Of a stretch of 64,000 bases of DNA, positions 42,762-51,400 are shown in pieces (the first letter of the stretch is position 1; each line of letters opens with the position of its first letter). This DNA is from Oceanibaculum nanhaiense (GTDB lineage: Bacteria; Pseudomonadota; Alphaproteobacteria; Oceanibaculales; Oceanibaculaceae), in assembly GCF_002148795.1 (NCBI RefSeq), contig NZ_MPOB01000001.1:310001-374000 (forward strand), in the 5' to 3' direction. Below the pieces are notes generated by a model. It searched no databases, was not told the origin of the DNA, and was given only the letters and a program-made list of their open reading frames with translations. Made by a program: the position numbers and the translations under genes.

Positions 42762-44084
42762 ATGGCTGGCCTGACCCCTTTCATCAAGCGTTTCCTGCCG
42801 CGCAGCCTGTTTGGCCGGTCGCTGATGATCATCGTCACGCCGATGATCCTGGTGCAGGTGATCTCGACCTATGTGTTCTATGACCGGCACTGGGATCTGA
42901 TCACAAGGCGGCTGTCCGGCGCGGTGGCCGGCGAACTCGCCTTCGTGGTCGAGCTGCTGGCCGAGGAGGCGAGCATCGAGGGCGACGAGCCGATCTTCGA
43001 TATGTCGCGGCGGCATTTCTGGGCCGAACTGACCTACCGGCCGGGCGACATCCTGCCGAACGAGACCCTTGTGCCGAGCGGGCTGCTGGAGGAGAAGCTG
43101 ACGCGCGAGCTGAACCAGCGCCTGTCTTTTCCGCACCGGCTGGATGCGCGCTCGATCGAGCGTCATGTGAAGATCAGCGTGCAGCTGCCCAACGGCGTGC
43201 TGGATTTCGTGACCACGCGCGACCGGCTGTTCAGCTCCACCACCTATGTCTTCCTCATGTGGATGGTGGGCAGCTCGCTGATCCTGTTCGCCGTCGCCGT
43301 CGTCTTCATGCGCAACCAGATCCGCCCGATCCGCCGGCTGGCCGCCGCCGCCGACAGTTTCGGCAAGGGCAGCGACGCGCCCGGCTTCAAGCCGGAGGGC
43401 GCGGCCGAGGTGCGGCTGGCCGCCAGCGCCTTCATCCGCATGCGCGACCGCATCCAGCGCCAGATCAGCCAGCGCACCGAGATGCTGGCCGGGGTGTCGC
43501 ACGATCTGCGCACGCCGCTGACCCGGATGCGGCTGCAACTCGCCATGATGGCGGGCGGCGAGGATGCCGAGGCGTTGCGCCAGGACATTGCCGAGATGGA
43601 ACAGATGCTGGAAGGCTATCTCGCCTTCGCGCGCGGCGAGGGCACGGAGCAGGCCCAGCCCATAGATCTCGCCCGGCTGCTGCGCGAGGTGACCAACGAT
43701 GCGCGCCACAGCGGCCGGCGCATCGTGTTGCGGGCCGAGGAACCGCTGACCGTGACGCTCCGCCCCAACGCCTTCAAGCGGGCGCTGACCAACCTGGTGC
43801 AGAATGCCTGCCGCTATGGCAAGTCGGTCGAGGTAGCGGCGCGGCTGGCGCATGGCCAGCTTGAGGTCACGATTGACGATGACGGGCCCGGCATTCCGCC
43901 GGAAAAGCGGGCGGATGTGTTCAAGCCCTTCTTCCGGCTGGAAGCTTCGCGCAACCCGATGACCGGCGGCGTCGGCCTTGGCCTCACAATTGCCCGCGAT
44001 ATCGTGCTCGGCCATGGCGGCGAGCTGGTGCTGGGCGACGCCCCGCAGGGTGGCCTGCGCGCCACGGTGCTGATCCCGGTGTGA
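42762..44084 (+). CDS. EnvZ-like membrane sensor histidine kinase
   Basis: The 440-residue kinase has two membrane helices (about 18-40 and 158-180) framing a periplasmic sensor of about 115 residues, a HAMP-like linker (RNQIRPIRRLAAAADSFGKG), the H-box EMLAGVSHDLRTPLTRMRLQL (phospho-His near 248), and N, G1 and G2 boxes (NLVQNACRYG, DDDGPGIPPE, GVGLGLTIARDIV). It should phosphorylate the upstream OmpR-type regulator. It is the last gene of the operon. Confidence 0.93.
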   Translation: MAGLTPFIKRFLPRSLFGRSLMIIVTPMILVQVISTYVFYDRHWDLITRRLSGAVAGELAFVVELLAEEASIEGDEPIFDMSRRHFWAELTYRPGDILPNETLVPSGLLEEKLTRELNQRLSFPHRLDARSIERHVKISVQLPNGVLDFVTTRDRLFSSTTYVFLMWMVGSSLILFAVAVVFMRNQIRPIRRLAAAADSFGKGSDAPGFKPEGAAEVRLAASAFIRMRDRIQRQISQRTEMLAGVSHDLRTPLTRMRLQLAMMAGGEDAEALRQDIAEMEQMLEGYLAFARGEGTEQAQPIDLARLLREVTNDARHSGRRIVLRAEEPLTVTLRPNAFKRALTNLVQNACRYGKSVEVAARLAHGQLEVTIDDDGPGIPPEKRADVFKPFFRLEASRNPMTGGVGLGLTIARDIVLGHGGELVLGDAPQGGLRATVLIPV

Positions 44085-44181
44085 TCAACCCTGTAGGATC
44101 GGCCCTGTAAAAACATAAAAAGCGATGTATTTTTGCCTTTGAGTACAGGCGGCATCACAACGGCTCGGGATATATCACGGC

Positions 44182-45351
44182 ATGGCCTTTTCACAGGTTA
44201 CAAACACCAGCCTTGCCCCCTGGAGCAGCGTGGTCTTCATCCGTTCCACCTTCGATGATGGCAATGGGGGAACCATTCGCTTCGGCGGCAGCGGCGTGGT
44301 CACGGGCCGCAATGATGTGCTGACCGCCGGCCATGTCGTCTATAGCGGCAATTATGGCGAAGCGCTGAGGGTAGAGGTGTTTCCGGCACTGAGCGGATCG
44401 CAGGAGCCTTTCGGCAGTTATCTCGCGGACAGCTTCTCTTTCAACCGGGTCGATGAGGATGGCGACCGCGGTATCACAGAGGAGGAATCCGGTCGGGATG
44501 TGGCGCTGCTGAATTTTTCGGTTCCGCTTGGCGAGACGACAGGCTGGATGAGTCTCGATCCTGATTTCTTCAACGGTCAGGCATCAGTGACCGGCTATCC
44601 GGGGACCGCCGACGGTTTCATGGTTACCGAGACGGCCTTTGCCCAGATAGATCCAACCTATGACACGGTTTATGTCGGAAATTTCGACATAGACAGCGGC
44701 CATAGCGGCAGTCCCGTCTGGTATCAGCAGGCCGGCACCTCCTATGTCGTCGGGCTGGTGTCCACGGCGACCTGGGCCTTCCAGATCGGCGGGGCCTACT
44801 ACGATCAGCTGCTCAATCTGATGGCGGCGAATGAGACGCTGTTGGCGGCGTATGGCGGGATCGACGTGACCAGCGGCGGTCTCGATGACGCCTTGTCCGG
44901 GACCGATGCCGGCGACCGCATTGATGGTGCCGGCGGCAGCGATACGCTTCAGGGGATGCGCGGCGGCGATACGCTGATCGGCGGTGCCGGCGACGATTTA
45001 TTGCGCGGCGGCAAGGGCTTCGATTCGCTGATTGGCGGGGCGGGTGATGACACGCTCTATGCCGGGCTGGGACAGGATACGCTGACCGGCGGCGCGGGGG
45101 CCGATCTGTTCGTGCTGCGCGGCTACGATCCGAATTTTCCGGGCGCGCTGCTCACGCCCACCATCACCGATTTCGTGCGCGGCACCGACCTCATCGGGCT
45201 GGAAGGCATCGATCAGCCGGCGGTCGAGGCAGCGCTTCTGCTCCAAGAGAGTGTTGCGGGCGGCGTGGTCTTCAATACGGACGGCGCCACGGTCACGGTA
45301 CTGGGTGTTGCGGCCCTCGACATCGGCGATTTCGTGTTCACCGGGTTCTGA
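44182..45351 (+). CDS. V8-like serine protease with RTX (hemolysin-type) calcium-binding repeats
   Basis: The 389-residue protein combines a trypsin-like protease (catalytic His51 in TAGHVV, Asp106 in RDVALL, Ser175 in SGHSGSPVW) with RTX nonapeptide repeats at about 230-300 (GGLDDALSGTDAGDRID, GGAGDDLLRGGKGFDSL, GGAGDDTLYAG). No N-terminal signal peptide is seen, and the C-terminal RTX block with the DFVRGTDLIGL and final hydrophobic stretch is typical of type I secretion. It is thus a likely secreted calcium-stabilised protease. No type I transporter gene is near. The AT-rich upstream region holds its promoter. Confidence 0.87.
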   Translation: MAFSQVTNTSLAPWSSVVFIRSTFDDGNGGTIRFGGSGVVTGRNDVLTAGHVVYSGNYGEALRVEVFPALSGSQEPFGSYLADSFSFNRVDEDGDRGITEEESGRDVALLNFSVPLGETTGWMSLDPDFFNGQASVTGYPGTADGFMVTETAFAQIDPTYDTVYVGNFDIDSGHSGSPVWYQQAGTSYVVGLVSTATWAFQIGGAYYDQLLNLMAANETLLAAYGGIDVTSGGLDDALSGTDAGDRIDGAGGSDTLQGMRGGDTLIGGAGDDLLRGGKGFDSLIGGAGDDTLYAGLGQDTLTGGAGADLFVLRGYDPNFPGALLTPTITDFVRGTDLIGLEGIDQPAVEAALLLQESVAGGVVFNTDGATVTVLGVAALDIGDFVFTGF

Positions 45352-45368
45352 CGCGGGTTCGAGGGCGC

Positions 45369-45893
45369 TTACTTCCCGGAAAAACCCTCCCGGTCCAGCG
45401 CCTCATAGATGATGATGCTGATGATGTGATCGACCGTCCGGCCATCGCCGGCGAGCGGGAAATGGCAGACCTCGATGCTGGAGAAATCCAGCCGGAATTT
45501 CAGCCTCGGCTTGCCGCGCCGGAACACCAGACAGCCGGTCTCGACCACCTGTTGCCGGTCGGCAATGGGATAGCGCACGGACTGGTCGCCTTCCGTGACG
45601 AACTCGTCCAGGTGGCGGCCTATCATCGGCCGGTCCACCGATTTTACGACCCGCTCGCCGGCTACTTTCACCAGGAACCGATGCTTCATATCCGGTGCGG
45701 CGCCGGGTACGACCCTGGTCAGCACGATGTCGGGCAGCAGGCGCGGCAGCTCGATCGGGTCGAAGGCATCGCGCCCCGGCAGCCGATCCTGCGGGTGTAG
45801 TTTCCGGAAATAGCTCAGAAACTCGCGCACATTCTGTGCCTGCGACTGGGCGAGCGCTTCATCGAGCGCCTGAAGGTTCGGGTGTATCCCCAT
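45369..45893 (-). CDS. PAS_5-type domain protein of unknown function
   Basis: The 174-residue protein has the alphaproteobacterial PAS_5 pattern: REFLSYFRKLHPQDRLPGRDAFDPIELPRLLPDIVLTRVV (about 22-62), RFLVKVAGERVVKSVDRPMIGRHLDEF and a C-terminal strand set (SSIEVCHFPLAGDGRTVDHIISIIIYE). It is a single PAS-like sensory domain without an output module. Such proteins are abundant in Rhodospirillales; their role is not known. It stands alone between the protease and CsaA genes. Confidence 0.8.
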   Translation of the reverse strand: MGIHPNLQALDEALAQSQAQNVREFLSYFRKLHPQDRLPGRDAFDPIELPRLLPDIVLTRVVPGAAPDMKHRFLVKVAGERVVKSVDRPMIGRHLDEFVTEGDQSVRYPIADRQQVVETGCLVFRRGKPRLKFRLDFSSIEVCHFPLAGDGRTVDHIISIIIYEALDREGFSGK

Positions 45894-46014
45894 ACCGATT
45901 TCCCTTGGGGGCTAAGCGGGTATCTTTCGCCCTATTGTCGGGCGGATATATTGAATTTTAGTTAAATAGACCGTGCGTGTTGGCGGTAAAGGAATCAGGG
46001 CTGTTGACGCGCGC

Positions 46015-46353
46015 TCAATGCAGCCGCCCGCCATTCGGAACGCGGCGATCCACGTCAACCAGCACGACCGCGCCCTTGTCGTCCGGGAAGCCCAGCACCA
46101 GACACTCGGACAGGAAGGGGCCGATCTGCTTGGCCGGGAAGTTCACCACGGCGGCCACCTTGCGCCCCAGCAGCTCGTCCATCGTGTAGCGCACCGTCAC
46201 CTGCGCGGAGGTTTTGCGCACACCGATTTCCGGGCCGAAATCGATCTTAATCTTGAAGGCTGGTTTGCGCGCTTCCGGAAAAGGCAAAACCTCGATCACC
46301 GTGCCGATGCGAATATCGACTTTAAGGAAATCGTCGAAGGAAATCGTGTCCAT
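46015..46353 (-). CDS. csaA: tRNA-binding protein, CsaA type
   Basis: The 112-residue length is normal for CsaA. It has ISFDDFLKVDIRIGTVIEVLPFPEARKPAFKIKIDFGPEIGVRKTSAQVT, with the OB-fold DIR.G.V motif, and VVNFPAKQIGPFLSECLVLGF near 80-100, the signature of the free-standing EMAP/tRNA-binding domain. CsaA is linked to protein export as a chaperone-like factor in Bacillus; its tRNA-binding role is also proposed. The ATG at 46353 has GGGAGCAGACAG upstream. Confidence 0.92.
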   Translation of the reverse strand: MDTISFDDFLKVDIRIGTVIEVLPFPEARKPAFKIKIDFGPEIGVRKTSAQVTVRYTMDELLGRKVAAVVNFPAKQIGPFLSECLVLGFPDDKGAVVLVDVDRRVPNGGRLH

Positions 46354-46414
46354 GAATTCTGTCTGCTCCCTGGCCGCTGTCGCAAAAAGAGGCATAGTAT
46401 CAGCGGCGGGGTAT

Positions 46415-46456
46415 AAAAAGAGAAGGGCCGGCCTACGCCTCTGCGCAAGCCGGCCT
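46415..46456 (-). terminator. Probable terminator after the phasin gene
   Basis: Reading on the minus strand, GGCCGGC (46449-46455) pairs with GCCGGCC (46426-46432) across a loop, followed by CTTCTCTTTTT. The loop is long but the T-rich tail supports a terminator for the phasin transcript. Confidence 0.5.
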
Positions 46457-46487
46457 CGGTCTCGTAAGTCAGAAGGATCAGGCGAGG

Positions 46488-46928
46488 TTACTTCTTCGCC
46501 GCGGCATCAATGGCCTTCTTCACCTCGTCCAGGCTTTCGGTCATGCGCTGGTTGATGAGGTTGACCGCCTCGCCGTTCGACTTCGCCATCATCTCCGACA
46601 GTTCGCGCATGTTGGCGAGCGCCTTTTCCATGGCGATCTTCGCGATCTCGGTCTGCTTGGCGATGCGCTGCTCGGGCGTGCCGTTGGTCATCAGGTCGGA
46701 GGCAACCTTGGTCGCCTCTTCCATCGACTGGCGCAGGATTTCCGCCTGGCGCTGGGCAACCGCCTGCATGCCCTCGAAGGCCACGCGGTTGGCGTTGGTC
46801 AGCGCCTCCATGTTGCGGCGCTGGGCCGAAATCAGGGTGTTCACGTCAACACCCGGCATGCGGAAGTCGGCGAAGAGCTTGGTGAAGTCCATCTCGGGGA
46901 AGGACGAAAACGCGCTTTTGGCGGCCAT
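46488..46928 (-). CDS. Phasin family protein
   Basis: The 146-residue, almost fully helical protein has the phasin signature: VDVNTLISAQRRNMEALTNANRVAFEGMQAVAQRQAEILRQSMEEA (about 27-72) and KQTEIAKIAMEKALANMRELSEMMAKSNGEAVNLINQRMTESLDEVKKAI. Phasins coat polyhydroxyalkanoate granules. This suggests PHA storage, which fits the acetate genes here. A palindrome TTGC-N6-GCAA lies upstream at 46965-46978, where a PhaR-like repressor might bind. No PHA synthase gene is in the window. Confidence 0.9.
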   Translation of the reverse strand: MAAKSAFSSFPEMDFTKLFADFRMPGVDVNTLISAQRRNMEALTNANRVAFEGMQAVAQRQAEILRQSMEEATKVASDLMTNGTPEQRIAKQTEIAKIAMEKALANMRELSEMMAKSNGEAVNLINQRMTESLDEVKKAIDAAAKK

Positions 46929-46964
46929 GTTGCATTCTCCGTTTGCTTGTTGGTGTTCAGCGGA

Positions 46965-46978
46965 TTGCTGCAGTGCAA
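46965..46978. promoter_or_regulatory. Possible PhaR-type operator upstream of the phasin gene
   Basis: TTGCTGCAGTGCAA is an inverted repeat of TTGC arms around TGCAGT, 36 bases before the phasin start. PhaR in other alphaproteobacteria binds CTGC-N3/4-GCAG-like sites; the match here is close but not exact. Confidence 0.3.
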
Positions 46979-47069
46979 GATGCGCGGAAGCTACAGTTAA
47001 CGCTTATTCACGTCAATATTATGTGTGCATTGCAACATACACGAAACAAGATCGCGCCATCGCCCGCTT

Positions 47070-47642
47070 CTAGCGACCGATTCCGCCAGTCCAGCCCTCC
47101 AGCCGGCTAAGATTCTTGTCCAGGCTGGCCGTGGTCTTGCCAAGGTCGGGGCTGTCGTCGTTCAGCCAGACCCGCAGGGAGAGCGCATAGATTCCGGCCA
47201 GTGCCCGCACGCGGACCATGCCCTTCAGCCCGTGATCGTCCAGCCCGGCCGCGCGCAGCATCCAGCGCATGGAGGTCGTCGCCTGTTGGGCGAGGCAGGC
47301 CGCGGTCACAGGGTCGCGCGGCAAATCCTTCACGATGGCGGCGATGGCCTCGCGCTGCGGGCGCAGCGCCTCGAAGCGGCGCAGCAGCACATCCAGCAGC
47401 CGGTCGCGCACCGGTTCTTCCGCGTCTTCCGGGTCGGTGCCGGCCAGCACCTTCTCGTCGATCCGTCGGGAAAAGGCGGTGAGAATGGCGGTCTTGGACG
47501 AGAAGACGGGATAAAGCTCGGCAATCTTCAGCCCGGCCTTCGCCGCGATATCGGCATAGCTGATCTTGTCCCAGCCCTGCTCCGCCGCCAGCGCCAGTGC
47601 CGCTTCGATCGCCCGGCCTTCAATGTCTGTCTTGCGTGCCAT
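47070..47642 (-). CDS. TetR-family transcriptional regulator
   Basis: The 190-residue protein has a TetR DNA-binding start: IEGRAIEAALALAAEQGWDKISYADIAAKAGLKIAELYPVFSSKTAILTAFSRRIDEKVL (about 7-65). In RpsU/Coq9-like TetR proteins the C-terminal part is of the kind EEPVRDRLLDVLLRRFEALRPQREAIAAIVKDLPRDP, seen here at about 76-112, so it is probably a COQ9-like TetR member. No ligand or target is visible. It follows the phasin gene region and shares direction with the LysR gene upstream. Confidence 0.85.
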   Translation of the reverse strand: MARKTDIEGRAIEAALALAAEQGWDKISYADIAAKAGLKIAELYPVFSSKTAILTAFSRRIDEKVLAGTDPEDAEEPVRDRLLDVLLRRFEALRPQREAIAAIVKDLPRDPVTAACLAQQATTSMRWMLRAAGLDDHGLKGMVRVRALAGIYALSLRVWLNDDSPDLGKTTASLDKNLSRLEGWTGGIGR

Positions 47643-47728
47643 GGAAAGCCTTTCCGTTGCTTTCCCTCATATAGGTGCGGTCTCCGGCCATTCCAGCCGA
47701 ATCCGCATTGTCCCGGCGTTCGGCCCGG

Positions 47729-48658
47729 CTATTCCGCCGCCAGCGGGCGGGAGGATGGCGCCGACTGCGGTGCGCCGGCCAGTGCAGGGGCGCAGCGCCG
47801 GAATTCCTTCTGTAGCCAGTCGATGACGGTGCGGATGCGTGGCACATGCCGCAGGTCGGGATGCACCAGCAGCCACAGATCGGCGGCAAGCGCCGGCACC
47901 GGCGCGGGCGCGACACGCACCAGCCGCTCGTCGATATCGCCCAGGAAGCAGGGCAGGATGCCGATTCCTGCCCCGGCGCGGATCGCGGCATGTTGCAGAT
48001 GAATGCGCGAGGCGCGCACCTGCGCGCTGCGCTCGCCCAGCTTGCCGGTCAGCCAGGCCATGGTGCTGAAATATTCGTGCGGCGCGTCGAAGGAGACAAA
48101 ATTGCAGGCCTTCCAGCGCCGTTCGTCCAGCGATTCCGGGGTGGCGTCGGCATAGTCGCGCGCGGCATAGAGCGTGCCCTGCATGGTGCCAAGGCCAACC
48201 GCCAGCAGGTCGCCGCGTTCGGGCAGACCGTGCCGCACCATCAGGTCGGCCTCGCGCCGGGCAAGGTCAGGGTCGCTGTGGGTTTCCGACAGTTCCAGGA
48301 TGATCGCCGGGTTGTTGCGGGCGAAATCGCCCATGCGCTCGGCCAGGAAGGCAGCGCCCCATTCGCCGGCATAGATCTTCACGACGCCCGCGGTGTCCTC
48401 GGCATAGGCGGCGCGGCGGCGGTCGATGGCGGCGGCGGTCTCCGCCATGCTCTCGGCCAGCGGCATCAGGTCGCGGCCGGCATCGGTCAGACGGTGGCCG
48501 TCGGGCGTGCGCTCGAACAGCAGCACGTCGAGCGCGGCCTCCAGCGTGCGCAGCCGGCGCAGCACGGTCGGCTGGGTCAGCGCCAGCTCGCGCGCCGCCG
48601 CGCGCAGGCTACCGCCCCGCGCTACCGCCAGAAACACCCTGATGTCATTCCATTCCAT
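47729..48658 (-). CDS. LysR-family transcriptional regulator
   Basis: The 309-residue protein has a LysR helix-turn-helix (WNDIRVFLAVARGGSLRAAARELALTQPTVLRRLRTLEAALDVLLFERTPDGHRLTDAG, 3-62) and a PBP2-type effector domain (about 90-295; AGEWGAAFLAERMGDFARNNPAIILELSETHSDPD; IRAGAGIGILPCFLGD). The ATG at 48658 fits the family start. It diverges from modABC, which suggests, but does not prove, that it senses molybdate or a related signal; ModE is not seen. A GATAC/GTATC repeat lies between the two genes. Confidence 0.9.
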   Translation of the reverse strand: MEWNDIRVFLAVARGGSLRAAARELALTQPTVLRRLRTLEAALDVLLFERTPDGHRLTDAGRDLMPLAESMAETAAAIDRRRAAYAEDTAGVVKIYAGEWGAAFLAERMGDFARNNPAIILELSETHSDPDLARREADLMVRHGLPERGDLLAVGLGTMQGTLYAARDYADATPESLDERRWKACNFVSFDAPHEYFSTMAWLTGKLGERSAQVRASRIHLQHAAIRAGAGIGILPCFLGDIDERLVRVAPAPVPALAADLWLLVHPDLRHVPRIRTVIDWLQKEFRRCAPALAGAPQSAPSSRPLAAE

Positions 48659-48693
48659 GCGGATTAGAATAATACGAAATACAATGTTGGGGC

Positions 48694-48709
48694 GATACGA
48701 ATCTGTATC
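48694..48709. promoter_or_regulatory. Possible LysR operator GATAC-N6-GTATC before modA
   Basis: GATAC (48694-48698) and GTATC (48705-48709) are inverted and contain the T-N11-A frame expected for LysR sites. They lie 36 bases before the LysR gene start and 83 bases before modA, so both genes could be affected. Confidence 0.4.
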
Positions 48710-48791
48710 ACTGCAGCAAATTTCGTGATCATGAAGGGGGCAGGTGTATGGTTGCCCGGCTATTTCGATCTGGTGGAATGAGTTGCACACG

Positions 48792-49580
48792 ATGTTCGAT
48801 GGAATCAGGCCTGTCCTCCTTGCGGCCCTGCTCGCGCTGGCGCCGGCTTCGGCAATGGCCCAGAGCGCGAGGGCGCCTGTGGTCGCCGCGGCAAACAATT
48901 TGCAATTCGCCATCGAGGAACTGGCCGAGGCCTTCCGTCAGGAGACCGGCCAGGCGGTCCGGCTGGCGATGGGATCGTCCGGCAATGCCTCCCGGCAGAT
49001 TCGCCAGGGCGCGCCGTTTGAACTGTTCTTGTCAGCCGACGAGGATTATGTGCTCGATCTCGCCCGCGACGGCTTTACCCGCGACGAGGGCATCGTTTAC
49101 GCCATCGGGCGCCTGGCCATCGTCACACCGAAGAACTCGCCGCTGACAGCCGACGGCACGCTGGAAGACCTCGCCGCCGCCCTGGCGGACGGCAGGCTGT
49201 CGCGCTTCGCCATCGCCAATCCGGAGCATGCGCCCTATGGCCAGCGGGCCGTGGAGGCGCTGCGACACAAGGGGCTGTGGCAGGCCATCGAGCCGAAGCT
49301 GGTCTATGGCGAGAATGTCTCCCAGGCCGCGCAGTTCGCCTTGTCGGGCAATGCGCAGGGCGGCCTTATCGCCTACGCGCTGGCGCTGACGCCGCAGGCC
49401 CGGCAGGCCGGGGCGTATGCGCTGGTGCCGCAGGACTATCACTCTCCGCTGCGCCAGCGCATGGCGCTGACGAAGAAGGCCGGCCCGGCGGCCGAGCGGT
49501 TCTATGCCTATCTGCAAACGCCAGCGGCGCGCGCCATCTTCCGCAAATACGGGTTCCTGCTGCCGGGCGAATCGGGCTAA
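48792..49580 (+). CDS. modA: Molybdate ABC transporter substrate-binding protein
   Basis: The 262-residue product begins with a signal peptide (RPVLLAALLALAPASAMAQ) and continues VVAAANNLQFAIEELAEAFRQETGQAVRLAMGSSGNASRQIRQGAPFELFLSAD, the ModA start with the NL and SSGN oxyanion-binding motifs. FAIANPEHAPYGQRAVEAL, YGENVSQAAQFALSG and QGGLIAYALAL complete it. It binds molybdate (possibly tungstate) in the periplasm and hands it to ModBC. The ATG at 48792 begins the signal peptide; the ribosome site is weak. Confidence 0.92.
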   Translation: MFDGIRPVLLAALLALAPASAMAQSARAPVVAAANNLQFAIEELAEAFRQETGQAVRLAMGSSGNASRQIRQGAPFELFLSADEDYVLDLARDGFTRDEGIVYAIGRLAIVTPKNSPLTADGTLEDLAAALADGRLSRFAIANPEHAPYGQRAVEALRHKGLWQAIEPKLVYGENVSQAAQFALSGNAQGGLIAYALALTPQARQAGAYALVPQDYHSPLRQRMALTKKAGPAAERFYAYLQTPAARAIFRKYGFLLPGESG

Positions 49581-49616
49581 GACGGGCGGACCGGTAAACC
49601 GAAAGCGGGGCTAAGC

Positions 49617-50285
49617 ATGGACTGGACCGCCCTATGGCTGTCGCTGCGGCTGGCGGCGATCACGGTGCTGTTCCTGTTGCCCATCGGCATCGCGCTGGGC
49701 CGGTTGCTGGCCTACCGGGATTTCGCCGGCAAGGGGCTGGTCGAGGCGCTGGTGGCGCTGCCGCTGGTGCTGCCGCCGACCGTGTTCGGCTATTACCTGC
49801 TGGTCGCCTTCGGCGCCGCCTCGCCGCTGGGCCAGCTGTGGGAAAGCCTGTTCGGCAGCCAGCTCGTCTTCACCTTCGAGGGGCTGCTGGTCGCCTCCAT
49901 CATCTTTAACCTGCCCTTCGCCATCCAGCCGATGCAGCGCGGCTTCGAGGCGATCCCGCCGGAAGTGCGCGAGGCCGCCGCCTGCTGCGGCATGACGCCG
50001 TGGCAGGCGCTGTCGCGGGTCGAATTGCCGCTGGCCTGGCCGGGCATCCTGACGGCGATGGTGCTAAGCTTCGCGCATACGCTGGGCGAATTTGGCATCG
50101 TGCTTATGGTCGGCGGCTCGATTCCCGGCGAGACCAAAACCATCGCAATCTCGATCTATGACCGGGTACAGGCGTTCGACGATGCCGCCGCCGGGCAGAT
50201 GTCGGCGATGCTGCTGGCGCTGTCGCTGGTGGTGATCGCGCTGACCTTCGCCTTCTCGCGCCGCATCGGCCGGAGGCTGGGATGA
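49617..50285 (+). CDS. modB: Molybdate ABC transporter permease
   Basis: The 222-residue membrane protein has about five helices and the ModB pattern: VEALVALPLVLPPTVFGYYLLVAFG (about 40-64), FEGLLVASIIFNLPFAIQPM, EAAACCGMTPWQALSRVELPLAWPGILTAMVLSFAHTLGEFGIVLMVGG, the EAA loop that contacts ModC. It is the membrane channel for molybdate. It lies 36 bases after modA, and its stop overlaps the modC start (ATGA). Confidence 0.94.
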   Translation: MDWTALWLSLRLAAITVLFLLPIGIALGRLLAYRDFAGKGLVEALVALPLVLPPTVFGYYLLVAFGAASPLGQLWESLFGSQLVFTFEGLLVASIIFNLPFAIQPMQRGFEAIPPEVREAAACCGMTPWQALSRVELPLAWPGILTAMVLSFAHTLGEFGIVLMVGGSIPGETKTIAISIYDRVQAFDDAAAGQMSAMLLALSLVVIALTFAFSRRIGRRLG

Positions 50286-51400
50286 ACGCGGGGATGAGCG
50301 CCGTGGCGGGGCTGGATGTTTCGCTGCACCAGCTGGGGCCGATTCCGCTGGCGGCCGAGTTCCAGTGCGCGCCGGGCGAACTGCTGGCGCTGGTCGGTCC
50401 GTCCGGCAGCGGCAAATCCACCCTGCTGCGCGCCATCGCCGGGGTCTATCGCCCGCAGGCGGGGCAGGTGGCGGTGAATGGCGCGCGCTGGTTCGACGGC
50501 GCATCCGGCCTGTGCCTGCCGCCGCACCGCCGCGCCGCCGGCATGGTGTTCCAGAGCTACGCGCTGTTTCCGCACATGAACGCGCAGGAGAATGTGATGG
50601 CGGCGATGGGCCACCGCGCGCCGGGGGAGCGCGCGGAGAAGGCGGCCGCCCTGCTGGAGCTGGTGCATCTGGGCGGGCTGGAACATCGCCGACCGGCGGA
50701 ACTGTCGGGCGGGCAGCAGCAGCGCGTCGCGGTCGCCCGCGCGCTGGCCCGCGATCCGCAGGTGCTGCTGCTCGACGAGCCATTCTCCGCCGTGGACAAG
50801 GCGACCCGGCAGCGGCTCTACCGTGAGATCGCGGAGCTGCGGCGCAGCCTGTCCATGCCGATCGTGCTGGTCACCCACGATCTCGACGAGGCGATCATGC
50901 TGGCCGACCGCATGGCGGTGCTGTATCGCGGGCGCACGCTGCAGACCGGCACGCCCTTGCAGATCACGACACGGCCGGCCTCGGCGGAGGTCGCCCGGCT
51001 GGTCGATCTGCGCAACCTGTTTGCCGCCATTGTGCTGGGGCACGAGCCCGAGAAGGGCTTCACCCTGCTGGACTGGAACGGCATGCGGCTGGAGGCGGCG
51101 CACAATCCGGCCGTCGCGCCGGGAACTTCAGTGTCGTGGGTGGTGCCGGACGGTTTCGTGGTGCCGCACCGGCGCGACCGCCCGTCGCGCGGTGAGCACG
51201 AAAATCCGGTGGCCGGCACGCTGGAAACCTGTCTCGATGTCGGGCCGCTGACCTATCTGACGCTGCGCCCGGATATCGACAGCCCGCATCCGCTGCATTT
51301 CTCCGTGCCCTCGCATGTGGCGCGGCGCAACGGTTTCGCGCCGGGCGAGCCGGTTACGGTCAGCCTGCTGGCCGAGGGCATTCATCTGATGCCGGCGTGA
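50282..51400 (+). CDS. modC: Molybdate ABC transporter ATP-binding protein
   Basis: The 372-residue ATPase has Walker A GPSGSGKS (39-46), VFQSYALFPHMNAQENV, signature LSGGQQQR (about 141), Walker B VLLLDEPFSAVDKATR (about 161) and H-loop THDLDEA. A C-terminal TOBE/MOP-like domain (about 300-372; GTLETCLDVGPLTYLTLRPD, GEPVTVSLLAEGIHLMPA) could bind oxyanion. It powers ModAB. It shares the last base of its stop codon with the following gene. Confidence 0.93.
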   Translation: MNAGMSAVAGLDVSLHQLGPIPLAAEFQCAPGELLALVGPSGSGKSTLLRAIAGVYRPQAGQVAVNGARWFDGASGLCLPPHRRAAGMVFQSYALFPHMNAQENVMAAMGHRAPGERAEKAAALLELVHLGGLEHRRPAELSGGQQQRVAVARALARDPQVLLLDEPFSAVDKATRQRLYREIAELRRSLSMPIVLVTHDLDEAIMLADRMAVLYRGRTLQTGTPLQITTRPASAEVARLVDLRNLFAAIVLGHEPEKGFTLLDWNGMRLEAAHNPAVAPGTSVSWVVPDGFVVPHRRDRPSRGEHENPVAGTLETCLDVGPLTYLTLRPDIDSPHPLHFSVPSHVARRNGFAPGEPVTVSLLAEGIHLMPA

